A program made the translations under genes and the position numbers. Shown here piece by piece: positions 63,735-64,000 of a stretch of 64,000 nucleotides of DNA (position 1 is its first letter; each line of letters starts with the position of its first letter). This stretch comes from Photobacterium swingsii. GTDB taxonomy: Bacteria; Pseudomonadota; Gammaproteobacteria; Enterobacterales; Vibrionaceae. The stretch is from assembly GCF_024346715.1 (NCBI RefSeq), contig NZ_AP024852.1, forward strand, positions 1,922,001-1,986,000. The letters run 5' to 3'. The notes beneath the pieces were generated by a model. It saw nothing but the letters and a program-made list of their open reading frames with translations, ran no database searches and had not been told where the DNA came from.

Positions 63735-64000
63735 TCAACACTCACTATCATCTAGCAATATTTTTAAAGGCAACAAAGGCTTTGGATAAGAGGCGGTAGT
63801 CACCCCACGAGAAATCAGCAGCAGGCACCGTTCGCTTGGGAAACCGTTTTCAACTTTATTATAATCAAGTACCACATACACCGAGGGCATATCCGTGGTG
63901 CCATGATCAATAATAGTGAAACCGTCGATATTCATGGAAGCCGCAATATTTTTAGCATTGAGCGACATCACGCCTTGGCGGACATAAATACCTGTATTGG
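63735..64000 (-). CDS. C-terminal part of an unidentified gene (runs off window)
   Basis: A minus-strand frame stays open from the window edge to its stop at 63735, giving at least 88 residues (ending PLLPLKILLDDSEC). The visible part includes VRQGVMSLNAKNIAASMNIDG, TIIDHGTTDMPSVYVVLDY and SERCLLLISRGVTTASYPK. An internal GTG at 63971 is not a credible start. It converges with the response-regulator gene, 20 bp away. I do not recognise the family. Confidence 0.55.
   Translation of the reverse strand, partial: NTGIYVRQGVMSLNAKNIAASMNIDGFTIIDHGTTDMPSVYVVLDYNKVENGFPSERCLLLISRGVTTASYPKPLLPLKILLDDSEC

Noticed and set aside
1..64000. CRISPR arrays, insertion sequences, integrase/att sites, tRNA and rRNA genes
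   Set aside because: None was found on either strand; the metallophore locus has no visible mobility genes at its right edge, and its left edge is outside the window.

Overview
The window looks like a chromosomal segment of a marine gammaproteobacterium of the Vibrionaceae, most likely Photobacterium or a close relative. The clues are moderately low G+C, a ToxS-like periplasmic protein, a TtaAB-style vibrio polyamine operon with two potD genes, an fdh cluster with DUF3305/DUF3306 genes, and Vibrio-type CobB, PepT and Fic proteins. The genus is inferred from gene content only. I saw no tRNA, rRNA, insertion sequence, phage gene or CRISPR array.

Bases 1-26.6 kb hold an accessory metallophore (siderophore-type) locus. 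A phosphopantetheinyl transferase faces a long minus-strand series: TonB receptor, a 3785-aa FAAL-PKS-NRPS megasynthase, a 1836-aa NRPS, a saccharopine-dehydrogenase-like protein, a thiazolinyl-imide reductase, a type II thioesterase and two ABC half-transporters. The NRPS logic is that of pyochelin/yersiniabactin: three Cy-A-PCP modules with cysteine-like A-domain signatures, one embedded epimerase-like domain and one embedded methyltransferase. Instead of salicylate loading there is a fatty-acyl-AMP ligase, an ACP and a ketosynthase whose AT domain is missing. The predicted product is a fatty-acyl, beta-keto-extended tris-thiazoline/thiazolidine metallophore. A Fur-like box and a good promoter lie before the receptor gene, with a possible small RNA on the opposite strand.

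Bases 27-44.8 kb are mostly ordinary: an FAD oxidoreductase, a Fic protein with repeats in its promoter, TerC with a switch-like leader, peptidase T, two proteins of unknown function, the potABCD spermidine/putrescine importer with a second potD, an amidohydrolase, the sirtuin CobB, and a two-gene operon of small exported proteins.

Bases 44.8-56 kb form a respiratory formate dehydrogenase locus. The minus-strand operon reads DUF3305, DUF3306, multi-cluster ferredoxin, TorD-type chaperone, Tat-target small protein, FdhA (cysteine, not selenocysteine), FdhB and FdhC. Divergently transcribed are fdhD and a helix-turn-helix/molybdate-binding-like regulator.

Bases 56-64 kb contain an orphan ToxS-like protein, two small envelope proteins, a two-gene RND efflux pump, and an OmpR-family response regulator with no adjacent kinase. 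Four promoters here (ToxS-like, small secreted protein, pump, and the regulator itself) carry the same 11-bp-period direct repeat TTTACC-N5-TTTACY, always in the same orientation to the gene. This suggests a local, self-regulated envelope/efflux regulon.
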